Shown piece by piece: positions 24,880 through 34,117 of a DNA stretch of 64,000 nucleotides. How positions within the stretch are numbered: position 1 is the first letter of the stretch; every line of letters starts with the position of its first letter. The notes below the pieces were generated by a model. It ran no database searches. It was given only the letters and a program-made list of their open reading frames with translations, and was not told the origin of the DNA. The position numbers were made by a program, and so were the translations under genes. Source of the stretch: Rhizobium giardinii bv. giardinii H152 (GTDB taxonomy: Bacteria; Pseudomonadota; Alphaproteobacteria; Rhizobiales; Rhizobiaceae); contig NZ_KB902578.1 of the NCBI RefSeq assembly GCF_000379605.1, positions 645,698 to 709,697 of the forward strand, written 5' to 3'.

Positions 24880-25125
24880 CTAAAGTGAATCGAGGATTGA
24901 GGCAGGCATTTGAAGTGCAGCGGCAATGCGCTTCACCCTGCCGGGGTCGACGTCCTCACCTGTCTCGATCCTGGAAATTTCGACGTCCGTCAGCCCGCAG
25001 GTCACGGCGAGATCTTCGATGCTGTACCCGGAAGCTTCGCGAAAACGCTTGACGGCTTCCCCGATTTCAACGGGCGGCATACCAGAGTTGCCAAGAGCGG
25101 CAGCATTGTTGGTTGAGATGGTCAT
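24880..25125 (-). CDS. Small XRE-family HTH regulator
   Basis: 81 aa. The HTH_3 domain spans residues about 20-78: IGEAVKRFREASGYSIEDLAVTCGLTDVEISRIETGEDVDPGRVKRIAAALQMP, with helix-turn-helix in DLAVTCGLTDVEISRIE. There is no sensor or catalytic extension, so it acts as a small repressor, probably of itself or a neighbour. The first 18 residues are flexible (MTISTNNAAALGNSGMPP). It stands alone between stress genes and the exopolysaccharide region; its target is unknown. Confidence 0.85.
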   Translation of the reverse strand: MTISTNNAAALGNSGMPPVEIGEAVKRFREASGYSIEDLAVTCGLTDVEISRIETGEDVDPGRVKRIAAALQMPASILDSL

Positions 25126-25733
25126 AAAGTGACTCCTTCGGTTGTTCGCGGTGAACTGAGCTCAGCGCGTGAAGGTGGCTTGCAGCCATTGGGATACTCG
25201 GCCTGGCGGAGCGAGAAACGAGTGCGCTGCAATATAAGTCCAAATGACTTTGATGCAAGCGGGATCGCGATCTTTGGAAACCACGGTGCCGTGGGCGGCG
25301 GCAAGGCTTGGCTGTCAGCAGCAGTCAAACCCCTGATTTTGCGCATTTTAATCGCGCGGAAAACACAATCATGACAGATATCGGTGGCAGGGTATCTTTC
25401 AAATTGTCGCGTTGTCCAATGTCGCACACCCTGAAAAAAAGCCACCGGAGGGGACTCAATTGGAATCAACCGGCACGCGGAAGAAGTGCGTTGCATATGG
25501 AATTTGTTGCGACGCACAAGATGCTGCCCTATGCTACGGCAGTGCCAACCTAATACGGAGAGCACTCTGAAATCTGACCAGACAGCAGTCTCTTACGGCT
25601 GTGCGAGCAGATGGGACGAAGACCTGGCCCCCGGGAGCGGGTCTTACTGGCCCGCAGGAAACGGGAACAAGGCGGTCCTTACGCTTGTTCCGAAATGCCG
25701 CCATAAAGGTGGACGCGGTTTCGAGGATCGATC
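25126..25733. other. Intergenic region upstream of exoQ
   Basis: About 600 bases without a supported gene. It should contain the exoQ promoter. It holds the inverted repeat listed at 25664-25691. Confidence 0.4.
25664..25691. repeat. 8-bp inverted repeat upstream of exoQ
   Basis: GGAACAAG (25664-25671) and CTTGTTCC (25684-25691) form a perfect inverted repeat with a 12-nt spacer, 43 bases before the exoQ GTG. It may be a regulator site or leader hairpin. Confidence 0.45.
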
Positions 25734-26987
25734 GTGAGAATTGCCAAAGCCAGCCTTGTCAGCCCGGGTGAGAACGGGGTCTATGCCATCGCAGCGGTGG
25801 CGTTGTCCCTTTTCGTGTTCGCCTACTCCTCGATTTTCGGCCAGGTTTCAATCCTTCTCTATTATGCGTTGTGGCTGCCACTGGTGCTGGTCGACTACCG
25901 GCGCGTCCTTGCCGGCACTGGCCGATACGGATGGATCTGTGCGTTCGCGGTGTTTGCCTGTCTCTCGGTTTTCTGGTCGGCCGCACCGGCGGTGACGGCG
26001 AGAGCGGGGCTGCAATATCTCTCGCACGTCATTTGCGCCCTGATCGCCATGCGAGTCGTCGACATCAGGACGCTGACGCTCGGCATGATCACCGGCATCG
26101 GCATCGTTCTGATGTTTTCGCTGCTGTTCGGGGTTTATCATTTCGATCCACTGGACGGCACCTTCAGCTTCGTCGGTGCCTTCGCCTCCAAGAACCAGCT
26201 TGGCTTCTATGCCTCCCTCGGCGTCTATTTCGCCTTTGCATCCTTTCTCATGCTTCGTGAACGGGGATTTTGGCTGGCGCCGGCTGCCGGGGTCGGGCTC
26301 ATCGCCTGCTATTCGCTCTATGCCTCCCAATCGGCAACGTCCGCACTGACGACGGTCGCCGTGATCGGCATTTGTCTCGGTTTGCAGATGCTGGCGGCGC
26401 TTTCGCCGCAAACGCGCAAGACGTTTTTCCTGGCCGTGATCGTCCTTGGCGTGATCGCCGTGGTTGGTGCCGTTTATGGCGGCGCGGTGGACAGCGTGCT
26501 TGGCATATTCGGCAAGGATTCGACGCTGACGGGCCGGACCTATCTCTGGCAGCAGGGCATCGAGGCAGCCGGCGCATCCCCGTTGATCGGGGTAGGCTAT
26601 CAGGCCTATTGGGTGCAGGGCTTCTCGGAAGCCGAGCGCCTGTGGGAGGAGTTCTATATCGGATCCCGCAGCGGCTTCCACTTTCACAATACCTTCATCG
26701 AAACGATGGTGGAGACGGGCGCCGTCGGCCTGTTTTTGTTATGCTCCGTCCTTTTGATCACGCTCTGCGGTCACCTGAAGCGATTGCTTTCGCAAGCGCT
26801 GGCAACGGAATCGTCAGTGCTTTTCGGCGTCGCCGTCCTGCTCCTCATGCGTGCGTTCGTCGAAGTGGATATTCTGAACCCTTACCAAGTCGGGTCCTTC
26901 CTGCTTTATTTTTCAGCCGGGCGACTCACGGTGAGCGCTCCCCGTTCGTCGTTTTCGCAGCCTTATCTGCAGGCGCATGTTCGTTGA
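25734..26987 (+). CDS. exoQ: Succinoglycan polymerase ExoQ (Wzy/O-antigen ligase family)
   Basis: 417 aa starting at a GTG with GAGGATCG upstream. About 10-12 transmembrane helices, with a Wzy_C/O-antigen ligase domain: the long periplasmic loop at about residues 255-320 includes STLTGRTYLWQQGIEAAGASPLIGVGYQAYW and FHFHNTFIETMVETGAVG, where the Arg and His are typical of the polymerases. ExoQ polymerises lipid-linked octasaccharide repeats into high-molecular-weight succinoglycan. In S. meliloti exoQ follows exoF; here it lies about 19 kb away on the other side of the cluster, next to the RTX glycanase gene. It is the only polymerase candidate in the window. Confidence 0.85.
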   Translation: MRIAKASLVSPGENGVYAIAAVALSLFVFAYSSIFGQVSILLYYALWLPLVLVDYRRVLAGTGRYGWICAFAVFACLSVFWSAAPAVTARAGLQYLSHVICALIAMRVVDIRTLTLGMITGIGIVLMFSLLFGVYHFDPLDGTFSFVGAFASKNQLGFYASLGVYFAFASFLMLRERGFWLAPAAGVGLIACYSLYASQSATSALTTVAVIGICLGLQMLAALSPQTRKTFFLAVIVLGVIAVVGAVYGGAVDSVLGIFGKDSTLTGRTYLWQQGIEAAGASPLIGVGYQAYWVQGFSEAERLWEEFYIGSRSGFHFHNTFIETMVETGAVGLFLLCSVLLITLCGHLKRLLSQALATESSVLFGVAVLLLMRAFVEVDILNPYQVGSFLLYFSAGRLTVSAPRSSFSQPYLQAHVR

Positions 26988-27248
26988 AGGTGCACCGATT
27001 CTCGAACGCAGGTCATGGCCGTTCTGCATACCAAATGGGCACAGGACGTTGTCTCATGAACGAGCGCCTGATCCAAAACGGGATTGATTACCAAGCTGTT
27101 AACGCCCATGCGTGGTTTCCCGCCGATAGGCGTGATTTGGGCCTCAATGTGCTGCGTCGCAATAGTTCCTGCGCCGCGGCGATGTTAGCCTTGCTCGCGT
27201 GCACCAGGCTTGGCTGGTGGACCCGGGCAACTTCCATGGAGACAGCCG

Positions 27249-28640
27249 ATGCGCAAAAGCGTTCTGAATGCCCTAGGGCAACCCCTGTTCTACAGCGATA
27301 GCTCCACCGCGTTTTTTTCAGCGACCGGCTCCGGCCCGATCCTCTATGGAACTGCCGGGAATGATTCCATGTGGGGTGACAGCTCCGTCAACGTGACCAT
27401 GATCGGCGGCACGGGCGACGACATCTACTACCTTTATTCGTCGATCAACCGTGCTCAGGAGGCTGCCAACCAGGGCATAGACACGATCAGTACCTGGATG
27501 AGCTACACCTTGCCGGAGAACTTCGAAAACCTGACGGTCACCGGCAATCTCCGCTATGCGTTCGGCAATTCGGTCGACAACATCATCAAGGGCGCATCCG
27601 GGCGGCAAACGCTGGACGGCCTTGGTGGCAATGATGTGCTGACCGGCGGGACCGGTGCCGACACCTTCATCTTTACCAAGGGCAACGGCAGCGACCTGAT
27701 CACCGATCTCGGCACGGATGACATCGTCCGGCTGAAGAACTACTCGCTCACGTCCTTCGACCAGCTTCTCGACCGCACAACGCAGGAAGGCGCCAATCTC
27801 AGGCTCGATCTCGGGGGCGGGGAAAGCCTGGTCTTCGCCAACAAGGCAATCGGCGATCTCCATGCCGGCCAGTTCGAGCTGAGCCTTGATCGCTCCGCTC
27901 TCACCCAGACCTTTGGCGACGATTTCAACACGCTCCAGCTCTACGATGGCACGACCGGTATATGGGAAGCGAAATACTGGTGGGCGCCGGAAAAAGGCGC
28001 TACGTTGTCTGGAAATGGCGAACTTCAGTGGTACATCAATCCACTCTATGCGCCGACCGCAGCCGCCAATCCTTTTTCCATCAACAACGGCGTTCTGACG
28101 ATTACGGCCAAAGAGACGCCGGACTCGATCAGTGCCGAGGTCAATGGCTATGACTACACTTCCGGCATGCTGACGACGCACGCGTCCTTTGCCCAAACCT
28201 ACGGCTACTTCGAAATTCGTGCCGACATGCCCGACGACCAGGGCGCTTGGCCGGCCTTCTGGCTGCTCCCCGAAGACGGCTCCTGGCCGCCGGAGCTCGA
28301 TGTCGTGGAAATGCGCGGTCAGGATCCGAATACGGTGCATGTCACCGTGCATTCGAACGAGACGGGGAAACAGACCTCTGTCACGACCCCTGTCAGCGTC
28401 ACCAGCACCGAAGGGTTTCACACCTACGGCGTGTTGTGGCAGGAAGACGAGATTGTCTGGTACTTCGATGACGTCGCCGTTGCGCGGGCCGATACGCCAT
28501 CGGACATGCACGAGCCGATGTACATGCTCGTCAACCTGGCCGTCGGCGGCATGGCCGGCACGCCCGACGAGGATCTCGCCGATGGTTCTCAGATGAAGAT
28601 CGACTACATTCGCGCCTACACGCTTGACGATCTGGCTTAG
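27249..28640 (+). CDS. exsH: ExsH-like secreted GH16 endoglycanase with RTX repeats
   Basis: 463 aa from MRKSVLNALGQPLFYSD at 27249, with GGAG nine bases upstream; S. meliloti ExsH is about the same length. The N-terminal ~190 residues are RTX-like calcium-binding repeats (ILYGTAGNDSMWGD, MIGGTGDD, GGNDVLTGGTGADTFIF). The C-terminal ~260 residues are a GH16 domain with the catalytic block PELDVVEMRG (ExDxxE). There is no Sec signal, as expected for type I (PrsD/PrsE) export. ExsH depolymerises nascent succinoglycan outside the cell. It sits 261 bases after exoQ on the same strand and faces exoP. No secretion genes are in the window. Confidence 0.85.
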   Translation: MRKSVLNALGQPLFYSDSSTAFFSATGSGPILYGTAGNDSMWGDSSVNVTMIGGTGDDIYYLYSSINRAQEAANQGIDTISTWMSYTLPENFENLTVTGNLRYAFGNSVDNIIKGASGRQTLDGLGGNDVLTGGTGADTFIFTKGNGSDLITDLGTDDIVRLKNYSLTSFDQLLDRTTQEGANLRLDLGGGESLVFANKAIGDLHAGQFELSLDRSALTQTFGDDFNTLQLYDGTTGIWEAKYWWAPEKGATLSGNGELQWYINPLYAPTAAANPFSINNGVLTITAKETPDSISAEVNGYDYTSGMLTTHASFAQTYGYFEIRADMPDDQGAWPAFWLLPEDGSWPPELDVVEMRGQDPNTVHVTVHSNETGKQTSVTTPVSVTSTEGFHTYGVLWQEDEIVWYFDDVAVARADTPSDMHEPMYMLVNLAVGGMAGTPDEDLADGSQMKIDYIRAYTLDDLA

Positions 28641-28733
28641 GCCCAGTCAAGTCGAAGACCGCGCGGCGCTGGCTTGCCGGCCTGCTGTGCGGTTATTCCC
28701 CGCGCCCCAAACCTATCGCCGACTGGTTGCCAT

Positions 28734-28757
28734 CTTCAGGCTCGATCGAGCCTGAAG
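28734..28757. terminator. 24-bp perfect palindrome between convergent exsH and exoP
   Basis: A perfect palindrome whose arms begin CTTCAGGCTC and end GAGCCTGAAG around a GATC centre. It sits between two convergent genes and probably acts as a bidirectional terminator, although no T-run follows on either side. Confidence 0.55.
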
Positions 28758-28796
28758 GAGACAGATGTTGTAGAAACCCGACTTTGGCCGTAGAGA

Positions 28797-31133
28797 TCAC
28801 CGGGCCGGCTTTAGCGGCTGTTCGATGTAATATTTCTCGTAGCTCTTGCGATATTTTTCGGCCGCACCGAAATCGCTGTATTTGCCGAGCTCATCCATAT
28901 CGGTCTTGTTCAGCATCACGCCGAGGATCTTGGCGTTGAACGGCGGATCGGATTGCAGCACGTCCCTGACCAGCCGGGAGGGGGTCTTGCCCCATTCAAT
29001 GACCATCAGAAAGCCGTCGGCAAAGGGCGAAAAAGCCTTGGCGTCGATAACCGGTGCCAGGGGCGCGAGATCGACGATGATATAGTCGAAGGCCTTGCGG
29101 GCATTGGCGATGAGCGCCTCCATGCCCGGTGAGGCCAGCAGTTCGTTGGTGTGATAAAGTTGTTCGCGCGGTGCAATCGGCAGGATCGCCAGCCGCGTCT
29201 GCGGATCGACCCGAAGACCTGCCGTCCACTCGCTCTCGCCAAGCACGGCTTCCAGCAGACCTGTCTTCGGCGCCGGGGAAATCATCCGGCTGATTGCCGG
29301 GTTCCTGAGGTCCGCGTCGATCAGCAGCGTCCGTTTGCCGCTGGCTGCAAGCAGTCCGGCAAAGTTCGCGGCAATCGTCGATTTCCCTTCGCCCGGCAAG
29401 GCCGAGACAATGCCGATCACCCGGTTCGGTCGGCCCTGCAGCATGACGTCGCTGGCAAGTTTGGCGTTACGCAGCGTTTCGGCAAAGGCCGAGCGCGGGG
29501 TTTCGACGGCAATCCGGGTCATGCGTGTCAGGGGAATCTCGGTTTCCGGCTCGGGTTTGGCGACGTCCTCCTTGGCAAGGCGGCTGCGCGTCTTGTCCCA
29601 AAGGCTCGTGGTCTTCTTCCCGATCAGCGGCAGATAACCGAGAGACTTGTGCCCGAGGATTGAGCGGACTTCTTCCTCCAGGCGGAAAAAACGCTCGCGG
29701 AATTCCTGGACGCCAGCAATTGCCGCACCGATCATGAAGCCAAGGACGATGGAAAGAGCAAGAACCATCGTTTTCTTCGGGCTGGACGGCGCCGTGGGAA
29801 CGCCGGCTTCCGAGATGATGCGGGCTTTGGCGATGGGGAAGGAACGCTGCTGCGCGGCTTCCTCGTAGCGGCCGAGATAGGATTCATAAAGCGTCTTGAG
29901 TGCCGTCGCCCGCTGTTCCAGTTCGCGCAGGTTGACCAGCGACCTGTTGGCTTCCGAGTTGTTGCCGACGACACCTTCGATGCTTTGGCGCAGCGACGCC
30001 TCGCGGGACTTCGCCACTTCGAATTCGTTACGGTAGCTTGCGGTAATCTGCTCCAGTTCCCGGAAGATCTGGCCGGCAAGCCCCGCCTTTTCGGTCCGGA
30101 GGCTTACGGCCTGAGGATGATCGGCTCCGAAGTTCTGGGTAACGGCCTGCTCGCGCTTGGAGACGGCCAGATAGCGGGTCCGCAAATCCTGAATGACCGT
30201 ATTGTCGGTCTCCTTGGAAGAAATCGTTGCATTGTTGACGGCATTGTCGGGACCCTGATCGACAATCGACTTGAACTGATTGTAGCGGGCAGACGCGCTT
30301 GCGGTATCTGCCTGCGCGACGATCAGCTGGCTGTTGAGGTCGGAAAGCTGCTGTTCCGACATCAATTCACCCCGTGCCGAGGTCAGGCCATGTTCGGTCT
30401 TGAATTTTTCCGCTTCCAGCGAGGCTGCCTGGGCGCGCTGGCGAAGGTCGGTGAGACGCTCCTGCAGCCAGACTGAGGCGCGTTCCGTGGCATCGAAGTT
30501 GGCGTTCAGCTGATCGGTCAGATAAGCGTTCGCATAAGCCCTGGTGATTCTTGCCGCGAGCTGCGGGTCGGTCGATTTAAAGGAAAGCGCGACGACCGAG
30601 CTTCGGGCCACCCGCTCGACCGTTATTGCCTGCTGGATATAGGCGGCAGCGGTCTCGCGTTTGCTGTTGCGCACCGCGGCTTCGGAAATCTCGGGCGTGC
30701 CGTCGAAGATGCCGACGACGGATCTGATCGTCGATTTCAGCATCGACATCAGCGATTGCGGCGGGTTGAGAATGGTTTCGTTTTCCCAAAGCTTCTCCGC
30801 ATCGGAGACGCGCAGGGCAAGTTCGCCCGATTTCAGAATTTCGACGGCGCTGGAGATCTGCGTGTCGGCCTGCTGCGTGCTCTGCGGCGAAGGCGCTTCT
30901 TCCGCATATTTGGACAGGTTGTCGTCGAGCAGGATCTGCGTCTGCGACGTGTAGACTGGTGTCGCCGTCAGGAGGTAGAGCGCCCCGAGCAGAAAGCACA
31001 CGACAACGCAAACGGCCACGACCCTTGACCGCCGTGCCGCAATCGCGGTCAGCCGGTTCAAATCGATGAACGAGTCGGCATCATCGCTTCGCAGCGATGG
31101 AACAGTGTTCAACGGTAGGGGTCTTTGGTTCAT
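28797..31133 (-). CDS. exoP: Succinoglycan chain-length regulator/export BY-kinase ExoP
   Basis: 778 aa from MNQRPLPLN at 31133; a GTG at 31175 would add 14 residues and cross an inverted repeat. S. meliloti ExoP is similar in length. The N-terminal Wzz half has transmembrane helices near residues 40-60 and 465-485 around a periplasmic coiled-coil region. The C-terminal BY-kinase domain has Walker A ALPGEGKST, Walker A' LLIDADLRNP and a C-terminal Tyr cluster (KYSDFGAAEKYRKSYEKYYIEQ). It controls polymer length and export with ExoQ, ExoT and ExoF. It is the last gene of the exoH-to-exoP run. Confidence 0.93.
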   Translation of the reverse strand: MNQRPLPLNTVPSLRSDDADSFIDLNRLTAIAARRSRVVAVCVVVCFLLGALYLLTATPVYTSQTQILLDDNLSKYAEEAPSPQSTQQADTQISSAVEILKSGELALRVSDAEKLWENETILNPPQSLMSMLKSTIRSVVGIFDGTPEISEAAVRNSKRETAAAYIQQAITVERVARSSVVALSFKSTDPQLAARITRAYANAYLTDQLNANFDATERASVWLQERLTDLRQRAQAASLEAEKFKTEHGLTSARGELMSEQQLSDLNSQLIVAQADTASASARYNQFKSIVDQGPDNAVNNATISSKETDNTVIQDLRTRYLAVSKREQAVTQNFGADHPQAVSLRTEKAGLAGQIFRELEQITASYRNEFEVAKSREASLRQSIEGVVGNNSEANRSLVNLRELEQRATALKTLYESYLGRYEEAAQQRSFPIAKARIISEAGVPTAPSSPKKTMVLALSIVLGFMIGAAIAGVQEFRERFFRLEEEVRSILGHKSLGYLPLIGKKTTSLWDKTRSRLAKEDVAKPEPETEIPLTRMTRIAVETPRSAFAETLRNAKLASDVMLQGRPNRVIGIVSALPGEGKSTIAANFAGLLAASGKRTLLIDADLRNPAISRMISPAPKTGLLEAVLGESEWTAGLRVDPQTRLAILPIAPREQLYHTNELLASPGMEALIANARKAFDYIIVDLAPLAPVIDAKAFSPFADGFLMVIEWGKTPSRLVRDVLQSDPPFNAKILGVMLNKTDMDELGKYSDFGAAEKYRKSYEKYYIEQPLKPAR

Positions 31134-31170
31134 GAGCCGCTTTGTCTCCGGATGCTTTTCGAATTCATAT

Positions 31171-31198
31171 CTCACCCCTAAATCACGTCAGGGGTGAG
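31171..31198. repeat. 9-bp inverted repeat between exoN and exoP
   Basis: CTCACCCCT (31171-31179) and AGGGGTGAG (31190-31198), 10-nt spacer, 38 bases before the exoP start. A candidate hairpin for attenuation or mRNA processing between exoN and exoP. Confidence 0.5.
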
Positions 31199-31243
31199 AC
31201 CAGATTCTTCATCGGCGCTAAGCGCCGGAAAATAATCGCTTTT

Positions 31244-32149
31244 TTATGCCGCCTGAATTGCCTGTTGGTGCGACAGCACCATCTCGCGAACGGATTCGAA
31301 CACGAGATTGCCGATGTCGGCACGCGCCAGCGCAAAGGCGACGTTGGCCTCGATGAAGCCCTGCTTGGAGCCGCAATCGAAAGTCCGGCCTTCGTAAGGA
31401 TGGGCGTGGAAGGGCTGGGTGACCGAAAGACGCAGCATGCCGTCGGTCAGCTGGATCTCGTTGCCGGCGCCGCGCTGTTGGTGGGCGAGGATGGAGAAGA
31501 TTTCCGGCTGAAGGATGTAACGGCCATTCAGATAGTAGGTCGACGGCGCCTCGGACACACGCGGCTTTTCGACCATCTGCGTGACTTCGAAACCATGCCG
31601 GGTCTTTGCGCCCATGCCGACGATGCCGTATTTCGAGGTTTCCTCGGGCGCGCATTCCTCGACGGCGACGACGTTGCCGCCGACGTCGTTGTAGAGGTCC
31701 ATCAGGCCGGCCATACAACCGCGTGCGCCATAGGAGATCATGTCGGGCAGAAGCAGCGCGAACGGTTCGTCGCCGATCAGGTCGCGGGCGCACCACACCG
31801 CATGGCCAAGACCAAGCGGCGCCTGCTGGCGTGTGAAGCTGACCGAGCCCGCGGTAGGCAGCATGCGCGCGAGTTCGGAAATCTGGGCATCCTTGCCCGA
31901 TCGCGTCAGCGATGAAATCAGCTCGGGCACATCGTCAAAGTGATCCTCGATCGCCTGCTTGTTGCGACCCGTCACGAAAACAATATGCTCGATGCCTGCC
32001 TGCATCGCCTCCTCGACCGCATATTGCACAACGGGCCGGTCGACGATGGTCAGCATTTCCTTCGGCATGGCCTTGGTTGCAGGCAGAAACCGCGTGCCGT
32101 TCCCGGCTACGGGAATAACGGCTTTGCGAACGGATTTGACAGGAGCCAT
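31244..32149 (-). CDS. exoN: UTP-glucose-1-phosphate uridylyltransferase ExoN
   Basis: 301 aa. It makes UDP-glucose, the donor for the glucose residues of succinoglycan. The GalU nucleotide-binding motif is [20 protein letters not shown] near residue 14, followed by [10 protein letters not shown]. The body includes VEEVAPE-like and GEKPRV-like motifs of the family ([29 protein letters not shown]). Cytoplasmic. It is encoded directly after exoO with four bases between them, in the same run as in S. meliloti. Confidence 0.93.
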   Translation of the reverse strand: MAPVKSVRKAVIPVAGNGTRFLPATKAMPKEMLTIVDRPVVQYAVEEAMQAGIEHIVFVTGRNKQAIEDHFDDVPELISSLTRSGKDAQISELARMLPTAGSVSFTRQQAPLGLGHAVWCARDLIGDEPFALLLPDMISYGARGCMAGLMDLYNDVGGNVVAVEECAPEETSKYGIVGMGAKTRHGFEVTQMVEKPRVSEAPSTYYLNGRYILQPEIFSILAHQQRGAGNEIQLTDGMLRLSVTQPFHAHPYEGRTFDCGSKQGFIEANVAFALARADIGNLVFESVREMVLSHQQAIQAA

Positions 32150-32153
32150 AGAA

Positions 32154-33170
32154 CTATCCTTTGCTTTTGTGCGGGGTGTTGCCCGGGGTGGTTCTACTCA
32201 TCGTCTTCGGCGACATGCCGAAGCGGCGAATTGCATTGAGCGGCGCCATCAGGCGCCGCAATCTGACGGCGATCGGCATGCGCAGATGGCGAATGGCTGC
32301 CGGATTCCCCCACGCGGTTCTCACCGCGCCGGTAAGGGACCGGGCCTTGATCTGATCGACCAGGATGATGAACGACCGAGCGTCTTCGATGCTGCGGTGA
32401 CGCCGCGTCTGGGCGGCCATCGATGCCTCGTCCAACCGATGGGTTTTCAGAAATTCGGCATCGGCAGCCAGCATCGCGTCGACCTGGTGCAGTTTCAGCA
32501 CCCGGGAGATGGAGCCGGTTCTGATGTAATAGGTATAGCCGGCGCTCGGCTCGACGGCGCAGCGGCCGCCCTTGGCAAGCGCTGACGCCAAGAGCAGATA
32601 ATCCTCGCCGATCGGCAAGGTCTCGTCGAAGCGCAAGGCGTGCTCTTCCAGGAAGCGGCGCTCGAAGATCGGCTTCATGTAGCCATAATTGTGCTCCGAC
32701 TGAAACAGCACGTTCGATCCGATGAAGGCCGGAAGCGTCAGCGTTTCCAGTTTGGAAAGCTCTGCCTCCTCAAACATCCTTTTCGTTTCCCCGTCGAGCG
32801 TAATGACATCGAGATTGTCGACGACGATCTGGGCGTCGGCACGCTTTGCCCGCGCGATCATCCGCGCCGTGCGGCCGGGGGAAATTGCGTCGTCGGAATC
32901 GAGGATGACGATCCAGTCTCCGCGCGCGGCCACAAGCCCTGCATTGCGGGCGCCGCCGGGCCCGCGGTTCTTCTCGAGCCGGATCAGCCGGACACGCGGA
33001 TCGATATAGGCATTGACAATCTCGGCCGTGTCGTCCGGAGAGCAATCATCGATGACGATGACTTCGACGCTGACGCCGGTTTGGGCCAGCGCGCTGTCGA
33101 TGGCACGTTCGATCGTATCGCGCGACTTGAACGCAGCCAGAATGAATGACGCTTGAGGATGATGTTCCAT
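32154..33170 (-). CDS. exoO: Succinoglycan glucosyltransferase ExoO (GT2)
   Basis: 338 aa. A GT-A glycosyltransferase of family 2: N-terminal [48 protein letters not shown], acceptor-site [27 protein letters not shown]. In S. meliloti ExoO adds the sixth sugar (a glucose) of the octasaccharide, in the cytoplasm on the lipid carrier; the assignment here rests on position between exoM and exoN. Its start shares one base with the exoM stop codon. Confidence 0.87.
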   Translation of the reverse strand: MEHHPQASFILAAFKSRDTIERAIDSALAQTGVSVEVIVIDDCSPDDTAEIVNAYIDPRVRLIRLEKNRGPGGARNAGLVAARGDWIVILDSDDAISPGRTARMIARAKRADAQIVVDNLDVITLDGETKRMFEEAELSKLETLTLPAFIGSNVLFQSEHNYGYMKPIFERRFLEEHALRFDETLPIGEDYLLLASALAKGGRCAVEPSAGYTYYIRTGSISRVLKLHQVDAMLAADAEFLKTHRLDEASMAAQTRRHRSIEDARSFIILVDQIKARSLTGAVRTAWGNPAAIRHLRMPIAVRLRRLMAPLNAIRRFGMSPKTMSRTTPGNTPHKSKG

Positions 33171-34117
33171 CAGGACGAGCTGACCTCCGCGACGCCGTAT
33201 TGCTCGATTTCCCGCACGCCGAGGAGCCCGGTGACGACGCCGGCATGCAGCGAGGCGCGCAGGATATATTGGTTCCGGCTAACCGGAGAGAAGAGGAAGA
33301 TCGCGCCGGTGAGCGCACAGTAACCGCTCTTGGCTGCGGCAAGGGCCAATTGGCGGGACTTGCCCGCCAGTCCGGATCTCGCCTCGATCAGGCGGCCATG
33401 CGTCTGGCCGAAGCGGAATTTCCGCTTGGCGAGCCACGAAAAGGCCGCCCGCTTGGCCGGCACCGGCTCCTGAACCCAGGCGGCCGGCGCATAGGCGATC
33501 TTGCCGCCCATCCGGTGCATCTGCGTGAAGAACTCCGTATCCTCTCCGCCGCTGCGGCCGAGCGCGAGGCTGAAGCGCCGTCCCGCGAGGGACGGCGCTG
33601 CGAGACGCAGGAGTGCGTTACAGGTGTAACCGGTGATGATCCGGTCGCCGACCCAGACCGGAAAGGTCGAATGGAAATCGCCCCGGCGCATCCAGCGCGG
33701 CGCGTCCTCGCCGTAAATGGCCTGCACGGGGCCGAGGACGACATCCGCCTCGGTTGCTTCCGCCGTTTCCATCAGCCGGATGATCCAGTCTTCGCTGGCC
33801 GTCTCATCGTCGTCAATGAAGGCAAGGAAATCGCCAGCGGCATTGTCGAGGCAGGCATTGCGGGCAATCGAGATGTTGGAGGATGGGCAATGCACATAGA
33901 CGATTTCGTGCGGAACCACGGCGCGCAAGGCGTTCACCCGCCCTTGCGCGCTTGGGACGTCGTCATTGTCAGCCACGATGATGCGGATTTCCGCACCCTC
34001 GGGAACGGCGATCGCAGCCAGCGATCGCAGCGTCTGCTCAAGCTCCGCCCGCCGATAGGTGCATACACCGATATCGATGCGGGTGGGGGGCTCTTTCCGG
34101 TCCATCTGTATTGTCAT
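33170..34117 (-). CDS. exoM: Succinoglycan glucosyltransferase ExoM (GT2)
   Basis: 315 aa. Family 2 glycosyltransferase with RIDIGVCTYRRAELEQTLRSLAAI at the N terminus and a metal-binding DDDE at FLAFIDDDETASEDW. The tail carries a hydrophobic segment near residue 275. In S. meliloti ExoM adds the fourth sugar. Assignment is by position in the ALKH/MONP run and by family. Its stop overlaps exoO and its start overlaps the exoA stop (TGATG), so translation is coupled throughout. Confidence 0.87.
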   Translation of the reverse strand: MTIQMDRKEPPTRIDIGVCTYRRAELEQTLRSLAAIAVPEGAEIRIIVADNDDVPSAQGRVNALRAVVPHEIVYVHCPSSNISIARNACLDNAAGDFLAFIDDDETASEDWIIRLMETAEATEADVVLGPVQAIYGEDAPRWMRRGDFHSTFPVWVGDRIITGYTCNALLRLAAPSLAGRRFSLALGRSGGEDTEFFTQMHRMGGKIAYAPAAWVQEPVPAKRAAFSWLAKRKFRFGQTHGRLIEARSGLAGKSRQLALAAAKSGYCALTGAIFLFSPVSRNQYILRASLHAGVVTGLLGVREIEQYGVAEVSSS

